Assembly (NCBI GenBank): GCA_013176395.1 | Contig: JABMLP010000015.1 | Coordinates: forward strand, 124,001-188,000 | From: Venturia oleaginea | Taxonomy: Eukaryota; Ascomycota; Dothideomycetes; Venturiales; Venturiaceae | Direction: 5' to 3' | Length of the DNA stretch: 64,000 bases | Part shown: piece after piece, positions 32,640 to 43,976 of the stretch | Layout: every line of letters begins with the position of its first letter | Position numbering within the stretch: position 1 is the stretch's first letter | Notes under the pieces: model-generated | Seen by the model: only the letters and a program-made list of their open reading frames with translations | Told to the model about the DNA's origin: nothing | The model's database searches: none | Translations under genes and position numbers: made by a program

Positions 32640-33185
32640 CTACGCTGCTGCTGCCAACTTCATAGGATATCCTGCAACACCTGTATCGAAGTTAATATGA
32701 GTTGCCGATTTGAAGAGATCTCACGCGGATCACTTACCCTTGCAAGCGGAGTTGATAGTTGGCTCGAACTTAGCAATCTCATCCGCCTTGCACTTGGATG
32801 GTACACAAGTCTTGAGAGCAGCGACAACCTTCTCAGCCTTGCACACGCACGCGATGTCTAAAATGATTGTTAAAAGTCGTCTACTTTGTAGACAGCGAAG
32901 ATAATAAATTCCGGTGAGATCAAGAATTCATCAATCTATCGATGGCTGGAAGATGGAGGTTGTTGACATACTAGGAATGGTTCCGCATCCAGATCCCTGA
33001 ACTTCTGAAGTAATGCAACCAGTGGCGCTGTATTGTATCAGCAAAATTCTTTCAAGATCAGCTGAGCCTTGAACATACCACTGTGGAGGCATAGAGAACC
33101 CCATAAAGGTTCCACCAGCCTGAGGAGCCGCGAAAGCAACGCTCGCAAACAGCGTCGCCAAAGTGATAGAGATGAAGGACTTCAT
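32640..33185 (-). CDS. Small secreted CFEM-type protein
   Basis: Four exons, 33185..33079, 33027..32972, 32857..32738 and 32680..32640, give 107 aa with all phases consistent. Residues 1-19 or 20 are a clear signal peptide (MKSFISITLATLFASVAFAA). The mature part has eight cysteines at about 36, 40, 50, 58, 60, 72, 77 and 93. Their spacing fits the CFEM pattern PxC[AG]x2C-x9-C-x7-CxC-x11-C-x4-C-x15-C. CFEM proteins act in heme/iron capture, cell wall structure or host interaction. The heme-ligand Asp that normally precedes the CxC pair is replaced by Asn (TIPNIACVC). There is no GPI-anchor tail after the domain, so it should be freely secreted. A TATA box lies about 110 bp upstream. Confidence 0.85.
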
Positions 33186-33291
33186 TTTGATTTTTGGTAA
33201 GATTGAAGTTGGATGCGATTGATTTGGATGCGATGATGAGAAGGTAAGCTTGAAGCTGTTTGATGATAGCTACACACGGAAGTCCCAAAGT

Positions 33292-33298
33292 CTTTATA
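33292..33298 (-). promoter_or_regulatory. TATA box of the CFEM gene
   Basis: TATAAAG on the minus strand lies about 107 bp upstream of the ATG at 33185, at a distance suited to a short A/T-rich leader. Confidence 0.5.
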
Positions 33299-34559
33299 GC
33301 TGCTAGCAAGCAGGAATATGATTCAATAGGATCTTTCACTGTCCATTACCCGCTCGAAGCGGATAGTGATGATTGCTCCCCGGAAATGCCACCACGCAAG
33401 CACTTCTGTGAGGTCTTTGCATGCACTGCTGTAAAGTCGAGACTCTAGACCCACGGGCCTGAAAACCTGCATGAACTTGAGCACAAATGATTTGTATTTG
33501 GGTTATTGAATTACTAGGGTTGAAGTAGGGCGCCGAATGCAATCTATTTCTCCACATCGACCATCCATTCGGAATACTCGACTTTGAGTCGCTCTTCTGA
33601 TTGGATGATCGTCATCAGAGGACGCATGGCGAACGGGGGATAGGCTCCGATGAGGGTTTCGAAGAAATCTTCTCGAGCAACATGCACATTACGTGCGGGT
33701 TGAGAAAAGTAACTCTATCAATATAGAAGAGCGATCTAGAGCGTGTAGGTGCCCGTATTATTAAACTTCTTTTGCAGAACTTCTCCTTCAATCCCGTTAA
33801 GTGGATGTAGCAGTATCAACCAGATCGATTGGCTGCTCTGCCGAAACGTTTCGAATAGGAGTCGCGCTTATTCCTAAAGAAGACCTTGTACAAACTGGAA
33901 ACTTACCTCTAAAAAGTAGCAGTAAACTTCTAGTTTCGAAACATACGCTAGGTATCAATGGCGGATCTCTTCCTTGGCGGTCTCTCTTGGTAGGCTTCTT
34001 TAGGTATGAAGCTTACATTTCAGGTTAGCTTCAGGTTTCAGGATTAGAAGTCTTTGAACGAGAAGTACTGCCAAAACAGGTTTATTCAACGACAGAATAA
34101 ACACATCCGTTGATCGGAGCATATCAGATCTGTCCAGACTCCGACAACATCCTAGCGCGAATTGTGTGTTGTCTTAAATGGTTGTAGAATATGAGCACTA
34201 GCCTCAAGCGTATGCTCATAGTATGTTGCATACTTCCCAAAGGCGTCCAGTAATATATATATTAAGTAAGCAGTACTTGCGAGCAACGTCGGACGTTGAG
34301 CTGTTCGATCCGTGGGAGGGTCGGAAGTATTTCGGGAAGAGCCGTAGGAGACTGAAACGGAATTGGAAACTGCCCACCTGCCCTATTGTGTTAGAACCCT
34401 TGATGATGTTTGTTTTGAGGCGATTGACCACTGAAAATCGTTCAACTTCAAATGTAATATCCAAACCACAAATGGCTCCAGATGGCCCCTTTTTTCTATC
34501 CAGAACGCCCAAGTTGAGATCTTCAAGCGCATCCTAGACATTACCCAAGCATCGCAGAA
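33299..34559. other. Intergenic region, no gene seen
   Basis: About 1.2 kb upstream of the CFEM gene and downstream of THR4. It is AT-richer than its surroundings. Short frames only. Confidence 0.45.
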
Positions 34560-36276
34560 TCATCTCTTGCCCGCCAGCTCGGCTTCGACTTCGGTAATTA
34601 CAAGTTTCCTGACGCCATCGAGACCTTCGGATCTCTTGACATCGGTGACGCGTCTGGGCAGATCCTCCAAGCCGACAAATTCTTTGGGGAGGACAGAGTT
34701 GAAGTCGAAACCCGACTGTTTGGACAAGGCCAGCTCAACAGCATTCGAGAACTTGGCAGGGTGTGCTGTGGAGAGTGCGACGTGGTGGGTCTTGGGCGAA
34801 GCTCTTTGTACTGACCGAACGGCAGCGGCAATTCCGATGGCCGAATGAGGGTCAAGAATGTAAGATTTGTTTTCCCATTCGTACACTTCACGGATTGTGT
34901 CGATGGTCTGCTCGTCGCTAACTCTTTCGCTTTCGAAGTCGTGCTTCGCTGCGTCCAAGATGGGCTGCTCCACTTTGAAGCCTCCGCTTGTTTTGAGCTG
35001 TTGCAACCAAGTATTGACCTGCTCTCCAGCCTTTTTCCTCTTCTCCGCCACGTCGCCTTGGCCATATACTTGGTATGACAGAAACCACAATAACCTCTCA
35101 AAGTTGCTGCTCACTAAAATATCCATGGCTGGGCTCAATGTTTCCTTGACGCCATCTTCGTGAGCCTTTGCACCATCCGCAATAATCCCTCCTTCTGCCT
35201 CTCTGCCATGTACTTCATGCTTCTCGTAATGGCCCGTTCGCCAGAATCTATGCAGAATGTCGTTCTCGTTTGTAGCTATGACGAGCTTCTCTACAGGCAG
35301 TCCCATGCGTTTCGCGAAGTACCCGGCAAGGATGTCTCCGAAGTTGCCTGTTGGAACGACAAATCTGACGACCGAGCTGGAGTCGTAGGAAGGTGATCGA
35401 ATGAGTTGGAAGTAGGAGTGGAAGTAGTAGGTGATTTGAGCGAGAATGCGGGCCCAATTGATAGAGCTGTGCTAGGTGGTTAGAATTAAGATAGCCAACA
35501 GAGATGGCAAACTCACTTGACAGCTGCAAGTCGGTGTGTCTTGTTCATCTCAGCATCTGCAAACAGAGCCTTTACGAAATCTTGACAATCGTCGAAAGTC
35601 CCCTCCACGGCCACATTGTGTACGTTTGCATCCAAGACTGTTGTCATTTGTGCCTCTTGCACTGGACTGACTTTACCCTTGGGATGCATTATGAAGACCG
35701 AGACGTCCTTCTTGCCCCTAAGACCATAAATGGCTGCACTTCCAGTATCTCCTGATGTAGCTCCAATCACAGTGAGGTGTTCCTTTTCGCCAGCTGGCTT
35801 TGACTTGTTCCGTCGTATGAGGAAGAATTCGAACAGGTTTCCGAGAAATTGTAGGGCGACATCTTTAAAGGCAAATGTCTATGGAAGTCAGAGTTGGCTT
35901 CAACTGATATTCTTGGGCTACCCACTGGTCCATGAAACAACTCGAGAAGATGGATGTTGCGTTTGGCATCGAGAGTCACATTGGGAGTTATGTTGTCCAC
36001 GCGGAAAGTGGCATAACTCTTGTTTATGATCTGTCGGAGATCCTCGGAGGGGATCTCGTTCGGGGATATGTAGAGGGAGAAGATGTTGAAGGCCAAATCC
36101 TGGAAAGAGGCGTCTTTCCAATCTGTTTGCCAGTCTGTGGGCAAAGATGGAATCTCTTCGGGGATGAAGAGACCTCCGTCCTGGGCCAATCCCTTCAGAA
36201 CAACGTCCTCAAAGGAGAAGCCATAGGAGCCTCCTCGGGTGCTGAGATATCGCTGCGGAGGAGTGTGGGTAGTCAT
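34560..36276 (-). CDS. THR4: Threonine synthase
   Basis: Three exons, 36276..35926, 35878..35517 and 35466..34560, give 539 aa, close to fungal threonine synthases. Intron 1 (donor GTGGGT) joins ELFHGP to TFAFKDVALQF, which restores the PLP-lysine motif. Intron 2 (GTGAGT..CAG) joins LAAV to NSINWARILAQI. The enzyme is a PLP-dependent lyase that converts O-phosphohomoserine to threonine and phosphate. Other signatures are YLSTRGGSYGFSFEDVVLKG at the N-terminus, GATSGDTGSAAIYGLRG (phosphate-binding) and VPTGNFGDILAGYFAKRMG. It is divergent from the CobW-type gene, with 386 bp between starts. Confidence 0.95.
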
Positions 36277-36662
36277 TGTGGAAAATTATGTTCTAACGAA
36301 CTCGAAAATCTCCCTGGTAAACGCGATAAGCTTGGGCCGATGCCGGCGGGCTCACAAAGATGTCCCTCGATCATCTCGGCGGTCCCACTAAATGTTGGCG
36401 CCGTGAAAACGTATCGCTTGAACACAACCAACATAATATCAGATGCTCGTCCTCTCCCTCCTCTTCTATACATCAGTTTCACCACGCATTTTTGGGAAAC
36501 AGATCACAGCTCATCATTGCAACGAGAGACAAAAGTAAGCAGTCCAAGCTTGCGGAGTAGTCCCTCGCATATTATGAACAGATTCCTCAAACTTCTGGAT
36601 ACATTATTCCAAAGAATCGACGTCGTTGATAATTTCCAGGCTGATTTAATGACAGTCTCACC
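36277..36662. promoter_or_regulatory. Divergent promoter of THR4 and the CobW-type gene
   Basis: This 386-bp interval separates two oppositely oriented start codons. I recognise no specific binding site. Confidence 0.5.
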
Positions 36663-37784
36663 ATGGCTCCTGCTGTTCCCATCACAATCATCACCGGCTT
36701 CCTAGGATCTGGGAAAACAACTCTTATCCTGAACTTGATCCCACAGCTACCGAAAGATTATCGACTTGCCCTGATCAAGAACGAGTTTGGTGATGTAGCC
36801 GTCGATTCTCAGCTGGCGACATCTCAAGCGATTTCGGGCGTGAGAGAGCTCTTGAATGGCTGCATATGTTGCAATCTGGTCGGGTCACTAGGAGATGCTT
36901 TAGAACAGCTTCGAGTCGAGCAATCGCCGGATCGCATTGTCATCGAGACCAGTGGAAGTGCCTTCCCCGCAACTTTGGCCATGGAAGTGAACAGGCTTGC
37001 AAAGGAAAATTCCTACTACTCTCTAGATGGAGTCGTATCTGTTATTGACGTGGAGAACTGGAAGGGCTACGATGATACGTCATTAACTGCGAAGCTCCAA
37101 GCCAAATACACCGATCTGCTCGTTCTAAACAAATGGGAACTGGTTAGCGAGCGCGCTTATGAGGATTGCATTGATCGAGTTCTGGCTTTGGAATTGGATG
37201 TACAGACACCGCGAGAAAAATCAGACAGGGGTTGGGTGGACAAAGATTTGCTTCTCGGACTGGACGCGAAGCTCGCAAGCTTCGAAGGAAAACATGGTCA
37301 TGGCCATGAACATGCAAACGACCACCAGAGCGAAGTTGAAGTTCTTTCCGTCACTCTCACTTCAAGCAATCCTGCCGACGGTGTGAACATGGAGAAACTC
37401 TTTGACTGGCTTATTTCTCCTCCAAAAGACGAGGTCTACCGAATCAAAGGAGTCTTTTATTGTCTGGATGCACCTGCTGCATCCACGGGAGAAAAGGCCG
37501 CGTCTCCACCCAAACCAGGCTCGCCAGGGCGATACATTCTCAACTGGGCTTTCGGTCGATGGACCTTTACGGCAGTACCTTCATTTGCGTCTTCAGAGGA
37601 CACGCCGACTGCATCTGGGGCTATAGCTTCCGCGAGTGCTGCCAGCGAGCCAGTCGTGCGGATGACTGTGATCGCTGCTCGTGGTGAATTGAAAAGGTGG
37701 CAAAAACGGATTGAGGCCGGCGAATTTATTGCAACAGCTAAAGAGCCGGACCAAGCTGTTTTACAAGTCAAGAGGGTGTCTTGA
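36663..37784 (+). CDS. CobW/COG0523-family GTP-dependent metallochaperone (ZNG1-like)
   Basis: A single exon encodes 373 aa. The P-loop is TGFLGSGKTTL; the zinc-binding CxCC motif is GCICC; the G4-like motif is NKWEL. A His-rich loop (HGHGHEHANDHQ) between the GTPase and C-terminal CobW domain is typical and probably binds zinc. The C-terminal domain has YRIKGVFYC and YILNWAFGRWTF. Family members transfer zinc to client enzymes such as methionine aminopeptidase (ZNG1) in a GTP-dependent way; the client here is inferred only. The length and His loop fit the fungal group that includes yeast YNR029C. Confidence 0.9.
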   Translation: MAPAVPITIITGFLGSGKTTLILNLIPQLPKDYRLALIKNEFGDVAVDSQLATSQAISGVRELLNGCICCNLVGSLGDALEQLRVEQSPDRIVIETSGSAFPATLAMEVNRLAKENSYYSLDGVVSVIDVENWKGYDDTSLTAKLQAKYTDLLVLNKWELVSERAYEDCIDRVLALELDVQTPREKSDRGWVDKDLLLGLDAKLASFEGKHGHGHEHANDHQSEVEVLSVTLTSSNPADGVNMEKLFDWLISPPKDEVYRIKGVFYCLDAPAASTGEKAASPPKPGSPGRYILNWAFGRWTFTAVPSFASSEDTPTASGAIASASAASEPVVRMTVIAARGELKRWQKRIEAGEFIATAKEPDQAVLQVKRVS

Positions 37785-38340
37785 ATAAATTCGATGAACC
37801 TCCAGCAATGCAGCTAGGCGGTCGAACCAGCTTTGTCTCGCTCTCTTTGGCATCCGACATTATATCTTGATATACACATCGCCGATCCAGGATTTTTGTC
37901 GATATATCTCTGGCAGCAGCCAAAATCAGGCAGCCAGAAACTCGGCGACGCCGATATCGGCATAACATTATCAATGCAGAACTCTTTCTAGCAGTACGCC
38001 AGAGCATAGTGGACTGTATTGGCCTTGGACGCAACATCCTCAGGCGCGATCGCATAATCCTGGTAGGCTGGGTGAAAAACTCGCAAGATGCATGCTCTCG
38101 CAGTCTCATAATCCTTCCTTGCTTTTTTTCAGCCTACACATTTCCAGCATCGTCAAACAATGGCTTTGGCCAGCCACGATACGACTTCACAAGAGTGCGT
38201 TCACCATGTCGAGGCTTGATCTCATGAGAACATCGAATTCATCAACAAACTATCCAGCTGGCTGTACGTATTGTTGGTGAGTGGATTATTTTTGCATTCC
38301 ATCATCTTTCCGTGTTATTGTCTGCATCAGTCTCTGCAAT
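37785..38340. other. Convergent 3' intergenic region
   Basis: A 556-bp gap between the 3' ends of the CobW-type and SET-domain genes. No gene is seen. Confidence 0.5.
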
Positions 38341-39540
38341 TCAGGGTCCCATAGTCCCGTACAACAGTCGTCTCGTCTCGATCTGCCCGTAAATATGCTC
38401 CTTTTCTCGGACTGTATCAGCACGGCTGATTTCCCTCCTATCACCGGCCTTTCTCCCAGCTTTCTTGTAAACCTTGGCGGCTCTTTTGTGTGCCTCCAAA
38501 ATCATTGAAACAAGTGATAATCTTTACACAGTCTTATGCATTGAAACACATACTTGTCAAAACTGATTGCCACATTTTCCCATGCCCTGCTATCATCCTC
38601 ATCTGGCGAATCGTTCTTCACCAATTTCTGAAACAATGTTTGGATAACTTTTCTTCCCTCATTCTTAACATCTTCATCCACGCACGCCTCGCAAGCACAT
38701 GTAAAACGATAATGGGTTTGAATTTGTTTTCTCCTCGCAACTGTATCTATTATGTAGGCGACAGAGTGTTCAGCGATGCTCTGGCTGGGAGTGTAGGTAT
38801 TCTCGTCGTAGTCGATATTCAAAATCGTATCCATTTCGTCGAACGGGACTAAAGTTCTTAGCGCCCACCGCGGGCTTTTGAAGTAATCGTAATCTATTAT
38901 CCGACAATTGGGACGACATGAATGGCTAATAAAGTTTAGATGTCTATAAGCGACCATCTTGCCATGACGACCATTGTCGCGGCCTGCATTCGCGTCGAGC
39001 CGAGACGCCATGTCGTCTTCTGTAAGGACAATAATTCCTTTCTTCCCTTGCTGGTGCCAACTGAAATTCGTAAATATTTCTTTTTCTTTGGCACTCAAGT
39101 TGTTCCATATTTGCTCTGCAATTTTTTCATTATACGCCTTCTTGGTTTCCCCTGGTCTGGCCTTACTCCCTGTTTCCGGTAGACCCAGCCAACCCTTGAA
39201 ATTCTGGAACAACGAGGATTCTTCCCAGAGAAGGGTACCTGCCGGGATGGAAAATGCCTGTTGTATCGGAAAGATCGATATGAAAGTAATGGCAACCTAT
39301 TTCGCGTGGATACTCGTCCTCGTCCCAGAGATCTTCAGGATCCCAGTCATCAGGCATGTCTGGTTCTCCCTCGTCTTCTCCCTGCATGGGGGCCGAAGTT
39401 GTAACTTTGGTTTTCTTCTTTGTTGGTCGTGCCGGCTGAAAATCACTGTCTGGGAACTTTCGTTTTCGCCTTGCTCCCTCATCGCCGTAGTCGATATCCC
39501 TTTTCACGCTCCGGGAAAATCTTTCTCTTTCATCTACCAT
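38341..39540 (-). CDS. SET-domain protein (gene model incomplete)
   Basis: On the minus strand the SET domain is clear: SIPAGTLLWEESSLFQ (N-terminal block), LNFISHSCRPNCRI (the NHSCxPN-like pseudoknot) and the following CACEAC cysteine cluster. SET domains methylate lysines of histones or other proteins. Upstream in a different frame (to the ATG at 39540) is a basic, Lys/Arg-rich segment with likely nuclear signals (ARRKRKFPDS, RPTKKKTK) and an acidic stretch (MPDDWDPEDLWDEDEY). The junction near 39250-39300 could not be resolved in frame. After SFDK near 38555 a good donor (GTATGT) appears, and another frame (EAHKRAAKVYKKAGRKAGDR ... GTMGP) ends at TGA 38343..38341, probably the true C-terminus. 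Outer limits and introns are tentative. Confidence 0.6.
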
Positions 39541-40200
39541 AGAGATTGGAACTTCCGGTGCTTGTGTCAATACTGTCAGCGGATAAGCTCTTTAAGTATG
39601 TTTATGGTGGCTAAAATGGGGTTTCAAAATTCGGAAAATCGTGGCATAAGAGAGCTTGAGGTGCTGCAATTCATATCCTCTTCCCTTCATTGAGATAATC
39701 TGGTTTTATCTTTCTTTTTCAACGTGGAGGCACCAACAACAAAGAACCTGTTCGACACGAGAGGGAAAGGGCTATCAAAAGTTTGATCAAGAGTCTTTGT
39801 TTGCTAAATCAAAGACTCCAGACCACCCATAGGATATGAATCGGACTGAAGGGAATGATATTCGACTTCATTTTCGCAGCCAGCTTTGATGGTGGGGCCT
39901 GTAAAAATGTAGAAGCATGAAGTCTGCATCATTAACCCATCTAGAATCCGACATATCCACAGTTTGATTCTGGGAAAATTATCGGGAAGCAGCCATCACG
40001 CATGGACCCAACACAGATTCGAGCGGCGTGAAACTGGCATGTAAGGAGCAAAACAGAGAGCAACAAGGCCCCTGTCTCCTGGTCAAACTCCTCCTGGTCT
40101 GCAAGTAAATAACTCCGAAATCATGGCTGTGTTTGGACGTCATGTACGTCCGTACATGAAACTCTACCAGGCAATCAATTAGAACAGATTTAACGTTGAA
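39541..40200. other. Intergenic region, no gene seen
   Basis: The upstream flank of the SET gene. No recognisable gene. Further N-terminal exons of the SET gene could lie here. Confidence 0.4.
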
Positions 40201-41368
40201 ATGATTGATGTTACTCTGCGAAATGTCGAAGAGATGTATTATTCACATGTCGAGAATGCCACTCAGCGAAGAGAGGAGATGTATCTATCTCAGTTCAAAA
40301 AAGACGACAATTTCAAGCCACGCTGTGGGTATGGTACAAACAAGTCTACGAGCTTTTCCACAGCTCCAGATCTTCGTCTGCACATTTTGAACCCGTATTC
40401 TTGTGGAATGGAGGACTCTATTTCATTGCTGTATGCTTACCTCGTCTTGGCTAAAATTGCAGGTGCAACGCGAATCATTTTGGCCACCGGGATACGGCCT
40501 GGCGGTCGAGAAGGCCACGATAAATGCGAGTGGCGCCGATCTCTCAATGTGCAGAGCATGATCAAGGATGGAGCAAATCCTGATAGGCTCGTCAAGTGGC
40601 TCAAGGAATATGGTACTATGATGAGGACGAGAGGAAAACGACTGAACTACCGATACAGTATAAAGGCTATTGTCTTCTTGCCACAATCCTCCTCGTTTCC
40701 AAACAGTTGAAAGACATTGCCACCAGTCTTTGCCAGCCACGCCGTCATACACCTAATGCTTGATCATGTCGAAGATCCCGAATTGGACAGGATACGATCG
40801 CAGACTAGGATTCCATCTTTTGAGGTCTCGGCCAGTCTGAAGGCTTCCTACTTGCCCAAATTGAAATAAAGATGCGCGATCAATTGAACGCCCGTCAACT
40901 GTCTCAAGCCGTATCCATTGTTCAGAAACTAAGTATGTTGGTCGAGTTCCATCGAGGTCACTACAAGAACGAGGCCCAAATGATATGGCCTACATATACA
41001 AAATTCTTCGAAACTTTCCACAGCTCCGATATCTTCGTGTGAAAATAGCAGTGAAATGGCATCCTCGGACGAAGAACAATAACAACACTTTGATATTGAG
41101 GGATTGTACAACGGTCTACGATTACCTGCCGCTCGCCAAGCTTGCAGCTATCACAAAAATCGAGACAGTCATTCTCGACCTTTGCGTCAATGTATATTTC
41201 TGGGTTTTCTGGTGGCAGAAAAAGTCAAACGCATGGATCAAAAGTGATATTCGGGACTGGTTTGGGTGTCAGAGTACAGGCAGGGTTGACGCAACTGAAG
41301 AGGAGCTTACTGGCATCGAAAAGATATCGAAGGAGTTCACTGAAGTCGCAAAGGGCGTCTCGAAATGA
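40201..41368 (+). pseudogene. Unassigned gene relic in two frames, possibly 2EXR-like
   Basis: Two open segments, 40201..40710 and 40985..41368, are separated by stops. The second begins with YKILRNFPQLRYLRVKI, which resembles FPRLRDVHVKI in the frameshifted 2EXR-like gene at 46 kb. This suggests the C-terminal half of the same family. No 2EXR core is visible upstream. The assignment is weak. Confidence 0.3.
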
Positions 41369-41753
41369 ATCTCGGACCGATCAGTCAAAAGCCAATAGTC
41401 TTGGAGTATGCTTACGGCCACTTTTAACGTGCACTCGAACGTTTTCGAACGGTCGATAAATTAGATCCTCTCAAGCGACTTCAAGGCCAAGAAGAATCAG
41501 AACAGATGGAAACCTTGGGTATAAGTCGAAATCGACACTTTGAAAGAGGAGGAAGGAAAGGATGGATAAATGCGAATTGCTGGTTGGAAACAATAGCTTG
41601 CAAAGTCTACCAAAACATCATAACACGTTGAAAAATCTTTGGAATGGCGATACATCTATGAGAATAAAGACCAAAGATGGAAGAGGAGGGTGTGAATGGA
41701 AGGAAGGAAGTGAATGTGTCAGGAACTTTAGTACATGACGTACTATAATCCTG

Positions 41754-41807
41754 TAATTATAAAATAAAGAACACGCGTAAAGATCCGGAGACCTTTAGCG
41801 ATTGTCT
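41754..41807 (+). repeat. Left terminal repeat of the Fot1/pogo relic
   Basis: The 54-bp unit begins TAATTATAAA and contains TAAAGATCCGGAGACCTTTA, a near-perfect palindrome with a CGGA loop. It recurs in the same orientation at 43626..43679 with few differences. Confidence 0.85.
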
Positions 41808-43625
41808 AATTATACCACCACCGAGCCGGCCACTTCTCCTTGGCACAGCCCTTATTCTCTTTAACACGTAATGTCTCAACAACGCAACGCGATAGCCGTT
41901 CAAGAAGAAAGTAGAATTGATCTCGCTCTTCAGGCTTATACCTCTGGCCAATTTCAAAGCCTACGGCGCGCTGCTACAGCCTTTAACCTGAAACACCAAA
42001 GGCTCTCTGATCGACTCCGCGGAATCACCTCTCCATCTCAAACTCGCCCAAACTCTCATAAGCTCACTACGATAGAAGAGCAAACGATTATCTGCTATAT
42101 CCTCGATCTCGATTCGCGAGGATTCGCACCCCGGCTGCGGAGGTGGCAGATATGGCGGATAAACTACTGGGTATACGCGGTGGAGAGCCAGTAGGCAAAA
42201 ACTGGGCTGAGAGATTCGTAACGCGCTCAGATGAGCTCAAGGTAGCCTTCAATCGAGCAAAGGATAGGCAAAGGATACTACAGGAAGATCCAGAGATTAT
42301 TGGCGCGTGGTTCAAGTTCGTTGCAGACACTAAGGCAAAGTACGGCGTCCACGATGAGGACACGCACAACTTTGACGAGATTGGCTTCCAGATGGGCGTT
42401 ATTTGGTTAATGAAGGTCGTTACAACCTCTGAAAGACGTACAAGGCCTGAACTCATCCAGCCAGGCGATCGCGAAGGGTTATGGTTATTCAGAGCATCTG
42501 CGCAGCTGGGTATGCGATCCCGCCATTCATTATCTATAAAGGACGCGTTCACATCTCTGCGTGGTATGAGGAGGCAGATATACCACGGAATTGGAGGCTC
42601 TCAGTCTCTGAGAACGGCTGGATAAACAACGCGCTTGGTCTTGGGTGGTTGAAGCATTTTGACGCGTATACAAAGGCGCGGCAGGTGGGGGGTACAGGCT
42701 ACTCATTTTTGACGGCCATGAGAGCTATCTGAACCAGGATTTCAAGGACTACTGCCTCGAAAACAAGATCCTAACCCTCTGTATGCCACCGCACTCGTCG
42801 AATATACTCCAGCCTCTTGACTTGGTCTGCTTCTCGCCATTGAAGCGCAAGTACTCCCAACGCGTCCGGGACTTGGCACGCCGACGCGTCTACCATATCA
42901 ACAAGGGAGGCTTTCTCCCTGCCTTTAAAGACGCGTTTTTCGACGTGTTCATGGAAGAGAATTGTCGAAAGGGCCTTGGGGCAGTAGGGCTAGTCCCTAT
43001 TAACGCGTAGGTAGTTTTGGATCGCCTTGAAGTACGGCTACGTACCCCTCCAGAACCCCGTCTCCTAGAAACGCCGTGGCAGCCAAAGACTCCAAGCAAT
43101 ACTCATGTATTTGGATCCCAATCCAAGCTCGTAAGCGAGTCTTTTACTCGGTCACCAGTTACTGCGCAGTCAGGCTTTTCACAGCTTGTTAAAGGCGTTG
43201 AATTGATGTTGCACCAGAACGCCCTACTTGTTGCACGAAACCACGAGCTTGAAGAGTAATTGGCAGTAATGACGAAGCGAAAATCGCGTAAAAGAAAGCG
43301 GATCCAGCAAGGTGGTGCAATGGACTATGAGACTGCAGCAGCGCGGGTAGCTGCTGAGGCGTCTGTTGCGCCTCAGGGATCAAAGAATGCTCGTAGTAGT
43401 AGTGGTCAAGAAACAGCTCGACCAACTCAAAGGTGCTGTGGGAACTGCGGCGCGACTGGGCACAATGCGCGAACGTGTAAAAAGGATATTGAGATATCTT
43501 CTGAATCAGATAGCAGCACGACAGACTTAGAATCTATTGTTGATAGCGATAAAATTGAAGAGTCGTAACATGAGTTGGTCGTGCCAAGAGATTTTGGCTG
43601 GTTGGGTGGTGGGGCGGTTCGGATA

Positions 43626-43679
43626 TAATTATAAATTAAAAAACACGCGTAAAGATCCGGAGATCTTTAGCAATTGTCT
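43626..43679 (+). repeat. Right terminal repeat of the Fot1/pogo relic
   Basis: Same orientation as the left copy. The palindrome is perfect here: arms TAAAGATC and GATCTTTA around CGGA. Confidence 0.85.
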
Positions 43680-43976
43680 TATCACATACAATACCATTAC
43701 TGTTCTATCTTTACACCTGCTATTCTTGACAGAATGTTTAAAATGAGGTGGGTCGGGTCACATGCATATCAAGATAGCCTGTCAATGTCAATGCGCGCCA
43801 CAATCTTCAACTCCACTGCAATCCTTGATGCCTGCGACAACAAATTCTCCTCCTGCCAGCGCATATTGATCGAGTCTTTATTTACAGAGGTAAATAAAGG
43901 AACCCCCCAGAAACAGTCGAGTAACCACATCCGCAAAGATACTACGCGCCTGAACCTCACCCTCAACTCTTGCGCC

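Larger units (their letters stand above)
41754..43679 (+). mobile_element. Decayed Fot1/pogo-type (Tc1-mariner superfamily) DNA transposon
   Basis: The transposase reads from an ATG at 41871 (MSQQRNAIAVQEESRIDLAL) through an N-terminal helix-turn-helix region. It then runs through DDE-domain blocks in changing frames: HNFDEIGFQMG (first Asp), GWINNALGLGWLKHFD, LIFDGHESY (second Asp) and PPHSSNILQPLDL. A C-terminal zinc knuckle CCGNCGATGHNARTCKKD follows. At least three frame changes (near 42150, 42470 and 42700) and two stops (43008-43010 TAG, 43257-43259 TAA) break it. Both stops could come from CAG and CAA by C-to-T change. The ends carry a 54-bp direct repeat containing a palindrome. It sits about 300 bp upstream of the CWF23 start codon. 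Confidence 0.85.
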
